Source: an uncultured Actinomycetes bacterium (lineage in GTDB: Bacteria; Actinomycetota; Thermoleophilia; Solirubrobacterales; 70-9). From it: 44,808 nucleotides of DNA. Location of the stretch: assembly GCA_946479725.1 (NCBI GenBank), contig CAMLHB010000002.1:1-44808 (forward strand). Reading direction: 5' to 3'. The notes beneath the pieces are model-generated. The model saw only the letters and a list, made by a program, of their open reading frames with translations, was not told the origin of the DNA and did not search any database. Each line of letters begins with the position of its first letter. Positions within the stretch are counted from its first letter, which is position 1. Made by a program: the position numbers and the translations under genes. Positions 8,413 through 16,705 of this stretch are shown here, piece by piece.

Positions 8413-8428
8413 TACAGCCCCGTATAGA
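8400..8428 (+). promoter_or_regulatory. Candidate sigma-70 promoter for the TetR gene (probably leaderless)
   Basis: TTGCAT (8400-8405), a 17-nt spacer and TATAGA (8423-8428). The start site would fall at about 8435, essentially at ATG 8437, predicting a leaderless mRNA. A further perfect inverted repeat, GACGGAT-TTGC-ATCCGTC (8393-8410), covers the -35 region. Confidence 0.5.
8412..8425. promoter_or_regulatory. Palindrome 2, candidate TetR operator (ATAC-N6-GTAT)
   Basis: ATAC-AGCCCC-GTAT overlaps the spacer and -10 of the TetR promoter. It has the same half-sites and spacing as palindrome 1. The pair suggests one TetR protein represses both its own gene and the divergent DUF2867 operon. 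Confidence 0.55.
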
Positions 8429-8436
8429 TCTGGTCG

Positions 8437-8997
8437 ATGGCTAAGGTGAGAACTCCTCGAGAGGCGTGGATCGAGGCGGCCCTGCTGGCCTTGAGCGCCG
8501 GCGGCCCGGAGGCGATCCGGATCGAGTCCCTGGCCGCCGGTCTCGGCGTCTCCAAGGGCGGCTTCTACTGGCACTTCAAGGACCGGGCGGCGCTGCTGGA
8601 GGAGATGCTCGACAGCTGGGAGCGGCGCGTCGTCGCCGATGTCATCGCCGAGGTCGAGAGCGAGCCGGCGGAGCCTCGCGTCAAGCTGCAGCGCCTCTTC
8701 GCGCTGGCCGGGTCCGCCGCCGACCTGATGCCGATCGAGCTAGCGCTGCGTGACTGGGCGCGACGCGACGAGAGCGTCGCCGCCCGGCTGTACCGGGTCG
8801 ACAGCCGGCGCATGGCCTACCTGCGCCAGCTCTTCGAACCGATCTGCCGCGACGCGGACGAAGCCGAGGCCCGCAGCCTCCTCGCCTTCTCGCTGTTCAT
8901 CGGCAGCAACTTCGTCCTTGCCGAGCACCCCGGCATGACCCGGGCCCAGGTGCTGCGGCTGGCGGACGATTACCTGCGTGGCGAATCGGGAAGCTGA
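8437..8997 (+). CDS. TetR/AcrR-family transcriptional regulator
   Basis: 186 residues. The N-terminal HTH is canonical: TPREAWIEAALLALSAGG, then IESLAAGLGVSKGGFYWHFKDRAALLEEML (recognition helix and the G-[GF]-Y-[WH]-F-K signature, residues about 35-60). The C-terminal ligand domain is helical and unassigned; it includes LRDWARRDESVAARLYRVDSRRMAYLRQLF, a segment common to a TetR C-terminal subfamily found in actinobacteria. ATG 8437 is used because the -10 candidate ends at 8428. It is divergent from the DUF2867 gene and faces two matching operator candidates. It lies 9 nt before the membrane protein start, so it may also be co-transcribed with that gene. Confidence 0.9.
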   Translation: MAKVRTPREAWIEAALLALSAGGPEAIRIESLAAGLGVSKGGFYWHFKDRAALLEEMLDSWERRVVADVIAEVESEPAEPRVKLQRLFALAGSAADLMPIELALRDWARRDESVAARLYRVDSRRMAYLRQLFEPICRDADEAEARSLLAFSLFIGSNFVLAEHPGMTRAQVLRLADDYLRGESGS

Positions 8998-9006
8998 CGG
9001 CGCCCG

Positions 9007-9973
9007 ATGTCGCTGCTGCTGGCCAAGGTCCTCCTCGCCCCGCTCTGCGTGGTCGCCGTCTCGCTGGCGGGGCGGCGCTGGGGGATCGGGGTGGCGGGGC
9101 TGCTGGGCGGGCTGCCGGTCGTCGCCGGCCCGATCCTGCTGGCCGAGACCCTGATCCACGGCCGCGGGTTCGGCGCCGACGCCGGCCGCGGGGACCCTGC
9201 TCGGCCTCGCCGCCCTGACCGCTTTCGTGGTCGTCTACGGCCGCGCCGCCCAGGAGCGGGGACCGCTGCCGAGCGTGCTCCGCGGTTGGGCCGCCTTCCT
9301 CCTCTGTGTCGCCGTCCTGCGGCTGGTTCACCCGCCGCCGGAGGTCTCGCTGCTCTTCGTCGGCGCCTGCTTCGCGATCGGGTTGCGCCTGTTGCCGTCG
9401 GCCTCGGCGCCGGTCGCACCGGTGACTCCACCACGCTGGGATCTCGCTGCCCGCGGCCTCGCCGCACTAACCCTCGTGCTCGCGCTGACCGCCGTCTCCG
9501 GCGCCCTCGGCCCCCACCTCAGCGGCCTGCTGGCGCCGTTCCCGATCATCACCAGCATCCTCGCCGTCTTCACCCACGCCCACGGCGGCGCCGCCCAGCT
9601 CGAGGTGCTGCTGCGCAACTTCCTCCGTGGCTTCTACGGCTTCGCCAGCTTCTGCTTCGTCCTCGCGATCGCCCTGCCGGACCTCGCCACCGCCGCCGCC
9701 TTCGGCGTCGCCACCGCAGCGGCCCTGGCCGTCCAAGCCGCCCTCTTCCTCCTCGCCGACCTCTCCCCTCCGAACTGCATCAACTTCGCTACCTGCCGGG
9801 TAGCCAAATCGATGCAGTTCGGAGGGGGTGCCTGGACTAGACGCGGCTCGGGGGGGCGACCTTCCTCGAGGCGATCGTCGCCCCAGAAGACCTCCCCATC
9901 CGCCGCATCCGATTTCGACCTCACCCCGCTGGGGCGGGAAGCGGATGCGCCGGCCGGCGACGCGCCCGGCTAG
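9007..9973 (+). pseudogene. Multi-TM membrane protein interrupted by a frameshift
   Basis: The first frame from ATG 9007 encodes three hydrophobic stretches (LLAKVLLAPLCVVAVSLAG, GVAGLLGGLPVVAGPILLAE), then turns into Arg-rich sequence after about 9165. The adjacent frame is hydrophobic from 9182 (AAGTLLGLAALTAFVVVYGR) through about 9760 (AVQAALFLLADL), with five to six further TM segments including LLAPFPIITSILAVFTHAHGG. Together they form one polytopic protein of about 250 residues, with one extra base (or two missing) between about 9165 and 9182. The tail beyond 9765 is formed by a long inverted repeat plus low-complexity sequence, so the true C-terminus is unclear. I do not recognise the family. 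Either the gene is broken or the indel is a sequence error. Confidence 0.65.
9765..9827. repeat. Long imperfect hairpin (17-bp perfect arms) at the end of the membrane protein gene
   Basis: CCCCTCCGAACTGCATC (9765-9781) pairs perfectly with 9811-9827. An inner GCTACC/GGTAGC stem (9788-9793 with 9799-9804) shares the same centre (9796), giving a stem of about 30 bp with a few mismatches around a small loop. No T-run follows, so it is not a classic intrinsic terminator. A mobile palindromic repeat unit or an RNA 3'-end structure is more likely. Confidence 0.75.
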
Positions 9974-9983
9974 GTTTCAGACG

Positions 9984-10964
9984 ATGGCGAAGCCCTCGAT
10001 CCCGCTCTCGATCCTCGACCTGGCCGCCGTAGGCCGCGAGGAGACGATCGCCGAGAGCTTCGCCGGCAGCCTCGAGCTGGCCCGGCTCGCCGAGCGCGGC
10101 GGCTACCGCCGCATCTGGTACGCCGAGCACCACAACATCTCCTCGATCGCCTCCTCGGCGACCGCGGTCCTGATCGCCCACATCGCCGCCAACACGAAGA
10201 CGATCCGCCTCGGCGCCGGCGGGGTGATGCTGCCCAACCACTCGCCGCTGGTGATCGCCGAGCAGTTCGGGACCCTGGCGACGCTGCACCCGGGCCGGAT
10301 CGACCTCGGCCTCGGGCGGGCGCCGGGGACTGACCAGCGCACCTGGATGGCGCTGCGGCGCGACCCGGCCGCCAGCGACCGCTTCCCCCAGGACGTGGTC
10401 GAGCTGCAGAAGTTCCTCGGCGACGAGAGCCCGCTGCCCGGGATCAAGGCAATCCCCGGTCAGGGGACCCACGTCCCCCTCTACATCCTCGGCTCCTCCC
10501 TCTTCGGCGCCGAACTGGCAGCGGAGCTGGGGCTCCCCTACGCCTTCGCCTCGCACTTCGCGCCGCGCTTCCTGCACGAGGCGCTCGCCGTCTACCGCGA
10601 CAACTTCAAGCCCTCCCGGCAGCAAGCCAAGCCCTACGCGATCGCCGGCGTCGGCGTGATCGCCGCCGACACCGAGGAGAGCGCCGCCGCCCAGATGGAG
10701 GCGGCGCGGCGGATCCGCGCCCGCGCCCTCTTCGGCCGCGGCCGCAAGCTGAGCGAGGACGACGTCACCGCGCTGCTCGAATCGCCCCAGGCCGCGGCCG
10801 TCGACGAGATGCTCGCCTACACCGCCGCCGGCGGCGCCACGGAGGTCGTCTCCTACCTCGAGCGCTTCGCCGCCGACACCGGCGCCGACGAGCTGATGAC
10901 CGTCCACTACTCCGACTCGGTCCCAAACCGCCTGCGCTCGGTCGAGCTGATGTCAGCGCCCTGA
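9984..10964 (+). CDS. LLM-class flavin-dependent oxidoreductase (luciferase-like)
   Basis: 326 residues from ATG 9984 ([20 protein letters not shown]). The frame is open upstream but reads through non-coding sequence, so the longer version was rejected. The luciferase-like TIM-barrel landmarks are clear: [75 protein letters not shown], and a late SHFAPRFL segment. These belong to the subgroup often annotated 'alkanal monooxygenase alpha-chain-like, group 1', which uses reduced FMN or F420. The substrate is unknown. The spacing to the DUF1801 gene is 32 nt, so the two are possibly co-transcribed. Confidence 0.9.
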   Translation: MAKPSIPLSILDLAAVGREETIAESFAGSLELARLAERGGYRRIWYAEHHNISSIASSATAVLIAHIAANTKTIRLGAGGVMLPNHSPLVIAEQFGTLATLHPGRIDLGLGRAPGTDQRTWMALRRDPAASDRFPQDVVELQKFLGDESPLPGIKAIPGQGTHVPLYILGSSLFGAELAAELGLPYAFASHFAPRFLHEALAVYRDNFKPSRQQAKPYAIAGVGVIAADTEESAAAQMEAARRIRARALFGRGRKLSEDDVTALLESPQAAAVDEMLAYTAAGGATEVVSYLERFAADTGADELMTVHYSDSVPNRLRSVELMSAP

Positions 10965-10996
10965 CGGGCACCCACCAAGAGAAAGCGACGGCAGCC

Positions 10997-11368
10997 ATGA
11001 ACGACACCAGTCCCTCCCAGCTAATCGACCAGCGGATCGCCGAGCTCGGCGACTGGCGCGGCGAGACGCTCGCCCGCGTCCGCGGCCTGATCAAGGAGGC
11101 CGATCCGGAAGTGCTCGAGGAGTGGAAATGGCGCAACCCGGTCTGGTCCCACGACGGGATCATCTGCACCGGCGAGTCCTACAAGGAGAAGGTGAAGCTG
11201 ACCTTCGCCAAAGGCGCCTCGCTGGATGACCCGGCCGGCCTCTTCAACTCCAGCCTCGGCGGCAACACCCGGCGGGCGATCGACATCGGCGAGGGCGAGG
11301 AGATCGACGGCGAGGCGCTGAAGGCGCTGATCCGCGCCGCCGTCGAGCTGAATTCCTCGGACGCTTAG
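10997..11368 (+). CDS. DUF1801 domain protein
   Basis: 123 residues, ATG 10997. PSQLIDQRIAELGDWRGETLARVRGLIKEADPEVLEEWKWRNPVW, followed by YKEKVKLTFAKGASLDDPAGLFNSSLGG and a basic NTRRAID segment, matches the DUF1801 (YdhG-like) fold throughout its length. The biochemical role is unknown. The stop overlaps the stop of the convergent histidine kinase gene (TTAG shared at 11365-11368), leaving no room for a terminator between them. Confidence 0.85.
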   Translation: MNDTSPSQLIDQRIAELGDWRGETLARVRGLIKEADPEVLEEWKWRNPVWSHDGIICTGESYKEKVKLTFAKGASLDDPAGLFNSSLGGNTRRAIDIGEGEEIDGEALKALIRAAVELNSSDA

Positions 11369-12834
11369 TCGACGCGGCGGCCGACGGCCTGGCGGTCGCT
11401 GGCCCGCGCGTCAAGCGCCGGCAGGGCGACGACGATCAGCGCCCCGCCAAGCTCCTCCGAGGACCCGGCGCTGGCGGTGCCCCCGTGCCCCTCGGCGATC
11501 GCCCGCACCATCGCCAGGCCGAGGCCGGTTCCGTCGCTGGAGGCGGTGTCGGAGCTGACCTGGCCGCGGACGAAGCGCTCGAAGACGCGCTCCCGCATCG
11601 GCTCCGGGATGCCGGGGCCGCTGTCGGCGACCTCGAGGACGACGCTGCCGTCCCCCCGGCGCCACTCGGTGCTGAGCGAGATCTCCGCCTCCCGCGGCGA
11701 GTAGCGGACGGCGTTGTCGAGCAGGTTGAGGACGAGGCGGTGCAGCTCGTCGCGGTTGCCGAGCACCGGCGACTGCTCGCAGCCCGTGCTCAAGATGCGC
11801 CCGTCGAGGCTCGGGGTGATCTCGCGAACCGCTCCCATCGCCACCTCGGCGAGGTCGAGCTTCTCCTTCGGCCGGCGCTGACCGGCGTCGCTGCGGGCGA
11901 GAATCAGCAGGTCGGAGACCAGCCGGCTCATCCGCTGCGAGGAGCGGACCGCCGATTCGGCCAGTTCCCGCTCTTCGCCGTAGTCGACGCTGCCGAGCTG
12001 GGCCTCGAGCAGTTCGAGGTTGGCGAGGATGCTGGTCAGCGGGGTGCGCAGCTCGTGCGAGGCGTCGGCGACGAACTCGCGCTGCTTCTGCATCGCCGCC
12101 TCACGCTCGGCCCGGGAGGCGTCGAGCGCGGTCAGCATCTCCTGCAGGGTGAGGGTCAGCTCGGCGACCTCGTCTTCGGCGCTCGGCCGCGCCAGTCGCT
12201 TCGAGGTGTCGCCGGTGGCGGCGATTTCGCGGGCGTTGGCGGTCAGCGTCGCGATCGGCTTCATCGCCCGGCTGGCCAGCGCCACCCCGCCGAGGATCGC
12301 CAGGGCGGTGCCGCCGAGGATCCCGAGGATCGTGAAGAACCAGAGCCGCGCGATGCTGGAGTCGACCTGGTTGTCGCTGCGCGCGTACTGGATGAAGCCG
12401 ACCACTTCGTCTTCGGGCCCGAAGACCGGCTGGGTCGCCACCGAAAGCCCGGCGGCATTGGCGACGCCCGCCTTCGGCGGCCCCAGTTCGAGGTGGTGTT
12501 CGGGGGCTTCGCTGAGCACCACGCCGGCGGTGTTGACGACCCGCGCGGTGGCGCCGTTCGGCAGCGAGACGGCCCGCAGGTCGGGGCTTTCGACCACTGG
12601 TTCGGCAAGCGGCCGTTCGACGATCCGCGTCTTACTGACCAGGTGCGCCGCCGCCTCCTCGAGGTCGCGGTTGAAGTCGCTGCGGATCCGGCTCGTCGCC
12701 ACGGTGCCGACGATCACCCCGAAGACGAGGAGGATGACGAAGGTGAGCGAGGCCGAGACCATCGCCAGCTTCCAGCGAATCGGCCAGCGCTGGAAGGAGC
12801 GTCGGCCGATGCCCACCAGGGAACCCATCGCCAA
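11365..12834 (-). CDS. HAMP-containing sensor histidine kinase (orphan)
   Basis: 489 residues. TM1 is at about 23-48, an extracytoplasmic sensor loop at about 49-165, TM2 at about 168-190 and a HAMP linker follows. Then comes HisKA with FVADASHELRTPLTSILANLELLEAQ (phospho-accepting His), and a HATPase domain with the N-box LVLNLLDNAVRYS, G1 VADSGPGIP and G2 GTGLGLAMV. All kinase motifs are intact, so it should be active. The sensor loop shows no recognised domain. No response regulator gene lies within several kilobases on either side, so it must signal to a distant partner. Starts MAMGSLVG (12834) or MGSLVG (12828) are both possible. Confidence 0.9.
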   Translation of the reverse strand: MAMGSLVGIGRRSFQRWPIRWKLAMVSASLTFVILLVFGVIVGTVATSRIRSDFNRDLEEAAAHLVSKTRIVERPLAEPVVESPDLRAVSLPNGATARVVNTAGVVLSEAPEHHLELGPPKAGVANAAGLSVATQPVFGPEDEVVGFIQYARSDNQVDSSIARLWFFTILGILGGTALAILGGVALASRAMKPIATLTANAREIAATGDTSKRLARPSAEDEVAELTLTLQEMLTALDASRAEREAAMQKQREFVADASHELRTPLTSILANLELLEAQLGSVDYGEERELAESAVRSSQRMSRLVSDLLILARSDAGQRRPKEKLDLAEVAMGAVREITPSLDGRILSTGCEQSPVLGNRDELHRLVLNLLDNAVRYSPREAEISLSTEWRRGDGSVVLEVADSGPGIPEPMRERVFERFVRGQVSSDTASSDGTGLGLAMVRAIAEGHGGTASAGSSEELGGALIVVALPALDARASDRQAVGRRVD

Positions 12835-12959
12835 AGCTTACGAGCGCCCGTCGCGAGGGCCACGGTTTTTTAGGCTGTCTTGAGGGTTCGATCTCCAACG
12901 GAAGGAGGAGCAAGGATGGGCAACGACGGAGTCCTACAGGCCGGCGTAGGCGCGCGGGC

Positions 12960-14864
12960 TCAGGGCTCGACGACGTTGAACCAGATGTCGAAGCTGTCGA
13001 GCAGGCCGACCAGCTCGGCGAGGGGCGCGACGTCGGGCTCGACCGCGATCCTCCCCGCCCTCGCCTCCTCCAGCAGGTCGGTCTCGCCGACGACCACCGC
13101 GTCGAGGTCCCTGCGCTCCAGGGTCACGGTCGCGTCGGCGGCCTCGTCACGGCGGCCGAGCGAGTGGTTGAGCGAGCCGTTGCGCAGCTCCAGCACCGCG
13201 CTCTCGCCCGTGTCGGTGAAGGCGAAGTTGAGGGTGATTCGCCGGCCGGCGGCCTCCGGGCCGTTCAGCCGCATCGCCATGTAGTTGAAGAGGAGCTGCA
13301 GGCTCATTGCCCGCACCGTGTCCGGCGTCGCGGTGCCGGCGAGGGGGATGCTGGGGGTGCCGTGGCGCAGCTCCTGGGCGCCGGTCAGGTAGTGGCCGCG
13401 CCAACTGCCCGACTCCGCCTGGTAGCCCATCTGCTCCAGCGTGTCCGCCTGCAGCTCGCGCGCCTCCTTGTTCTGCGGATCGGCGAAGACGACTTTGTTG
13501 ACGACCTCGGCGACCCAGCGGTACTCGCCTTCCTCGAACGCCTTGCGCGCCGCCGCCAGCACCTTCCCCGCCCCGCCCATCAGCTCGACGTAGCGCTTCG
13601 AGGCCTCCTCCGGCGGCAGCGTGTGCAGGTTCGCCGGGTTGCCGTCGAACCAACCGAGGTACTTGACGTAGGTCGCCTTGACGTTGTGGTTGACGGTGCC
13701 GTAGTAGCCGCGCAGGCTCCACTCGCGCGCCAGCTCCGGCGGGAACTCGATCATCTCGGCGATCTCCACCGGCGTGTAGCCGTGGTTGGCGAGTCGCAGG
13801 GTCTGGTCATTGATAAAGCGGTAGGCGTCGCGCCCGTTGCGCAGCATCCGCAGCACCTCGTCGGTCCCCCAGACCGGCCAGTGGTGCATCGCGTAGAGGA
13901 CCTCGGCCCGGTGGCCCCAGCGGTCGATCGTCTCGTTCAGATACTGCGACCAGGCCTGCGGGTCGCGGGTCGGCGCCCCGCGCAGGGTGTAGGTGTTGTG
14001 GAGGGTGTGGCAGCAGTTCTCGGCCGCGGTCAGCGCCCCCAGCTCCTCGACGAACCAGTGCATCTCCGCCGGCGCCTCGGTGTCGGGGGCAAGCAGGAAC
14101 TCGAAGGTGAGACCATCGATCTCCAGCTTCTGGCCGGTCTCGGTGATCTCCTCGGTCGGCGGGATCAGCGTCGCCTTGCCGACCGAGGCGGTGATCCCGA
14201 GGCCGACGCCGACGTGCCCCTTCGGCCCCGGCTCCAGCAGCAGGCCGGTGTGGTACATCGCCCGCCGACTCATCGCCGTCCCCGCCATCACGTTCTCGGA
14301 GACCGCCGCCTCGAGGAACCCGACCGGGGCGATCACCCGCACCCTGCCGGCCTTCACGTCGGCTTCGTCGATCACCCCCTTGACGCCGCCGTAGTGGTCG
14401 ATGTGGCTGTGCGAGTGGATCATCGCCACCACCTCTTTGCGCGGCCGGTGTTCGAAGTAGAGCTCGAGCGCGGCCCGCGCCGTCTCCGGCGAGATCAGCG
14501 GGTCCATCAGGATCAACCCGGTGTCGCCCTCGATGATCGTCAGGTTCGAGAGGTCCTGGCCGCGCACCTGGTAGAGCCGGTCGACGACCTTGAAGAGGCC
14601 ACCTTTCTTGATCAGCTGGGCGTTGCGCCAGAGGCTCGGGTTGACGGTCGCCGGCGCCGGCGCCCCCTCCTCGACGAAGGACAGGGCGGCGCCGTTGTAG
14701 ACGGGAACGCCGTCCTCGGTGGTGGCGATGCCGTCGTTGTCGAGGGGGGCGATGAAGCCGCGGGCGGCGTCCTCGAAGTCCTTGGTGTAGTCGAAGGGCA
14801 GTTCGCCCAGGACCGCTTCGTTCAGCTGCTGCGTGAACTCACTCGCGTCCTTCCGCTCGCACAT
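12960..14864 (-). CDS. Linear primary alkyl sulfatase (SdsA/BDS1-type, metallo-beta-lactamase fold)
   Basis: 634 residues from ATG 14864 (MCERKDASEF), preceded by GGGACGGGAG; the longer open frame reads through the previous gene. The metallo-beta-lactamase zinc motif is HSHIDH (residues 152-157) within MIHSHSHIDHYGG. AENCCHTLHN and MHHWPVWGTDEV supply the further ligands typical of alkyl sulfatases. The middle part is the dimerisation domain (RGYYGTVNHNVKATYVKYLGWFDGNPANLHTLPP), and the last about 120 residues form an SCP2-like domain. The enzyme hydrolyses alkyl sulfate esters to alcohol and sulfate. No signal peptide is visible. It overlaps the CU044_5270 gene by 26 nt, so translation is probably coupled. 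Confidence 0.93.
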   Translation of the reverse strand: MCERKDASEFTQQLNEAVLGELPFDYTKDFEDAARGFIAPLDNDGIATTEDGVPVYNGAALSFVEEGAPAPATVNPSLWRNAQLIKKGGLFKVVDRLYQVRGQDLSNLTIIEGDTGLILMDPLISPETARAALELYFEHRPRKEVVAMIHSHSHIDHYGGVKGVIDEADVKAGRVRVIAPVGFLEAAVSENVMAGTAMSRRAMYHTGLLLEPGPKGHVGVGLGITASVGKATLIPPTEEITETGQKLEIDGLTFEFLLAPDTEAPAEMHWFVEELGALTAAENCCHTLHNTYTLRGAPTRDPQAWSQYLNETIDRWGHRAEVLYAMHHWPVWGTDEVLRMLRNGRDAYRFINDQTLRLANHGYTPVEIAEMIEFPPELAREWSLRGYYGTVNHNVKATYVKYLGWFDGNPANLHTLPPEEASKRYVELMGGAGKVLAAARKAFEEGEYRWVAEVVNKVVFADPQNKEARELQADTLEQMGYQAESGSWRGHYLTGAQELRHGTPSIPLAGTATPDTVRAMSLQLLFNYMAMRLNGPEAAGRRITLNFAFTDTGESAVLELRNGSLNHSLGRRDEAADATVTLERRDLDAVVVGETDLLEEARAGRIAVEPDVAPLAELVGLLDSFDIWFNVVEP

Positions 14865-16068
14865 CTCCCGTCCCTTCGCTTCGCTGGCCCTTGGCTTTGA
14901 GCGCGGCGGTTTCGTCGAGCGAGTCGACGATCCCCGACCGCAGGAAGGCAGTCTCGCGGAAGACGGTGCCCTCCGGAACCCCTTCTTCGTCCGCGGCCTT
15001 CTCACCGGCGAGGACCTGGGCGTCGGCGAGGACCCTGGAGGTGCGGGGATCGAAGATGAACTCGTGGACGAAGCCGGATCCTGGTTCGACTTCCCAGCTG
15101 ATCGCGTCGCCGCGGCGGCCGGCGACGTCGGTCACGCCGGATTCCAGCTCGATCCCCGGGAGTTCGGCCAGGGCGTTGAAGGCGGCGGCGCGGAGCGCCG
15201 GGCTCGCGGTCGGGGCGATGAGGATGGCGGTCAGCGGTTCGAGCGCATCGGGGTTGCGAAAGACGCGGAACCGCGGCGTCGTCTGCGGCGAGACCGCCGG
15301 CGCCCCTCCTTCGGGGTATTCGACCGCGAGGCGCAGGGCCCGGGGCCTGGTCGGCAGATCGGAAAGGTCGGCGAAGACGCCCTTGTCGAGGAAGACGCCG
15401 GCTGCCTGGGAGGAATCGAATTCCTTCAAAGGCCGCCCGGCGGCGTCGCGTTCCACGGAGTGTTCGGCGGGGTCGAAGGAAAGCGGAGGCGGCGAGCCCG
15501 CTTCTTCCCAGAGCTCCTGGTCCGCGGCGGAGAGGAACTCGATCCGCCCGAGGGTTTCGCGGGTGTGGGCGTCACCGTCGCGGCTGATCCAGAACTGCTT
15601 CCAGGTTGGGACGAGGGCGGGGCGGGCGCCGGGGTCGCCGGGGATGTGCGCGGTGAAGTACCGCGGGCTCTCTTTCGGCCCCGTCCCAGGACCGTCCGCG
15701 AGCCAGCCCTGAAGTTCGACCACCTTCGCCCCCAGGTAGAAGAACTGCCCGGAGCCGGGCGGGCGCATCGGGGCGGCATTCGAACCCCTGGCGACGATCG
15801 CGGTCCGCTTCAGGACCTCGGCGGCCGCGAGTTCGGTCCGGGGGCCGGAGCCGGCCGGGAGGACGGCGACGCCGATTGCCGCCAGCGCGGCGGCGCCGGC
15901 GAGGAAGGCGGCGAGCGCGCCCCGGCGACGCCGGAACCGCTGCCCGGATCGCGCCGGCGCAGCTCCGTCAAAGCGCGCTTCCAGCCTCCGCAGGGCGTCG
16001 GCGCGGGCAGCCGCCTCGGGCTCCTCCTCCGCCGGGGGCAGGGCGCGCAGCAGAGCGATCTCATCCAT
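14839..16068 (-). CDS. CU044_5270-family protein, membrane-anchored partner of the ECF sigma factor
   Basis: 409 residues from ATG 16068 (MDEIALLRALPP). The start overlaps the sigma factor stop by 8 nt (ATGGATGA). A short acidic cytosolic N-terminus is followed by an Arg-rich patch and one TM segment (about residues 49-70, ALAAFLAGAAALAAIGVAVL). The rest is a large external domain with FFYLGAKVVELQGW, PTWKQFWISRDGDAHTRETLG and a VFRETAFLRSGIVDS-like end. This architecture and its sigma-factor partner match the actinobacterial CU044_5270 family, thought to act as anti-sigma or signal-sensing proteins. No zinc anti-sigma (HxxxCxxC) motif is visible. Confidence 0.75.
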   Translation of the reverse strand: MDEIALLRALPPAEEEPEAAARADALRRLEARFDGAAPARSGQRFRRRRGALAAFLAGAAALAAIGVAVLPAGSGPRTELAAAEVLKRTAIVARGSNAAPMRPPGSGQFFYLGAKVVELQGWLADGPGTGPKESPRYFTAHIPGDPGARPALVPTWKQFWISRDGDAHTRETLGRIEFLSAADQELWEEAGSPPPLSFDPAEHSVERDAAGRPLKEFDSSQAAGVFLDKGVFADLSDLPTRPRALRLAVEYPEGGAPAVSPQTTPRFRVFRNPDALEPLTAILIAPTASPALRAAAFNALAELPGIELESGVTDVAGRRGDAISWEVEPGSGFVHEFIFDPRTSRVLADAQVLAGEKAADEEGVPEGTVFRETAFLRSGIVDSLDETAALKAKGQRSEGTGDVRAEGRE

Positions 16069-16657
16069 GGTCAACCTCCAAAGTCGCGATTTGCCTCTGC
16101 CCCTCACTTGCCCCTTGCAGCCGCAGCTGTTCCCGGATCCGCCCGCGGGCCCGGGCGAGGCGGGACTTGACGGTCCCGACCGGCACCTCGAGCGCCTCGG
16201 CAATCTCCCCGTAGCCGAGTTCGGCCCAGGCGTAGAGGAGCAACGGGTCGAGCTCGTCCTTGGGGAGCGCCGCGAGAACCGCCGCCAGCTGTGGGCGCAG
16301 GCGCTCGGCGTCGGCCCGCGCCTCGATCCCGTCCAGAGCGTCGCCGCCAATCTCGGCTCCCGCCCTGCCGTAGGCGCGCAGCTGGCGCCTTTCCTGCCGG
16401 CGCTTCCCGTGGATCAGGTTCGTCGCGATCCCGAGCAACCAGGGCCGGGCGTTCTCCCCCGACCGGTCGTAGCCGGCGCGGCGATCGAAGGCGACGAGGA
16501 AGGTCTGCGCAGCGAGGTCGTCGGCCAACGAGGCGCCGACGCGCTTGCGGACGTAGCCGTGGACGATGTCGAAATGGCGATGGAAGACCGTCGCGAACGC
16601 CGCCGGATCGTCGAGCGAGGCCGCGAGCGCGGCGTTGTCAGGGAGTGGCTGCTCCAT
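16061..16657 (-). CDS. ECF-type RNA polymerase sigma factor
   Basis: About 198 residues. The sigma-2 region is FHRHFDIVHGYVRKRVGASLADDLAAQTFLVAFDRRAGYDRS with GENARPWLLGIATNLI (regions 2.1-2.4). A linker leads to sigma-4 with LLLYAWAELGYGEIAEALEVPVGTVKSRLARARGRIREQL, the typical ECF helix-turn-helix. The start is uncertain: ATG 16657 follows GGAGGTG very closely, while an upstream TTG at 16666 is in frame. It is translationally coupled to the CU044_5270 gene and, through that, to the alkyl sulfatase. The likely logic is an envelope-sensing sigma switch; whether it controls the sulfatase is an inference. Confidence 0.92.
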   Translation of the reverse strand: MEQPLPDNAALAASLDDPAAFATVFHRHFDIVHGYVRKRVGASLADDLAAQTFLVAFDRRAGYDRSGENARPWLLGIATNLIHGKRRQERRQLRAYGRAGAEIGGDALDGIEARADAERLRPQLAAVLAALPKDELDPLLLYAWAELGYGEIAEALEVPVGTVKSRLARARGRIREQLRLQGASEGQRQIATLEVDHG

Positions 16658-16705
16658 CACCTCCAATTGTCCGCTGCCCGGTTTCCGGTTCTCGCTGAGC
16701 CCTGA

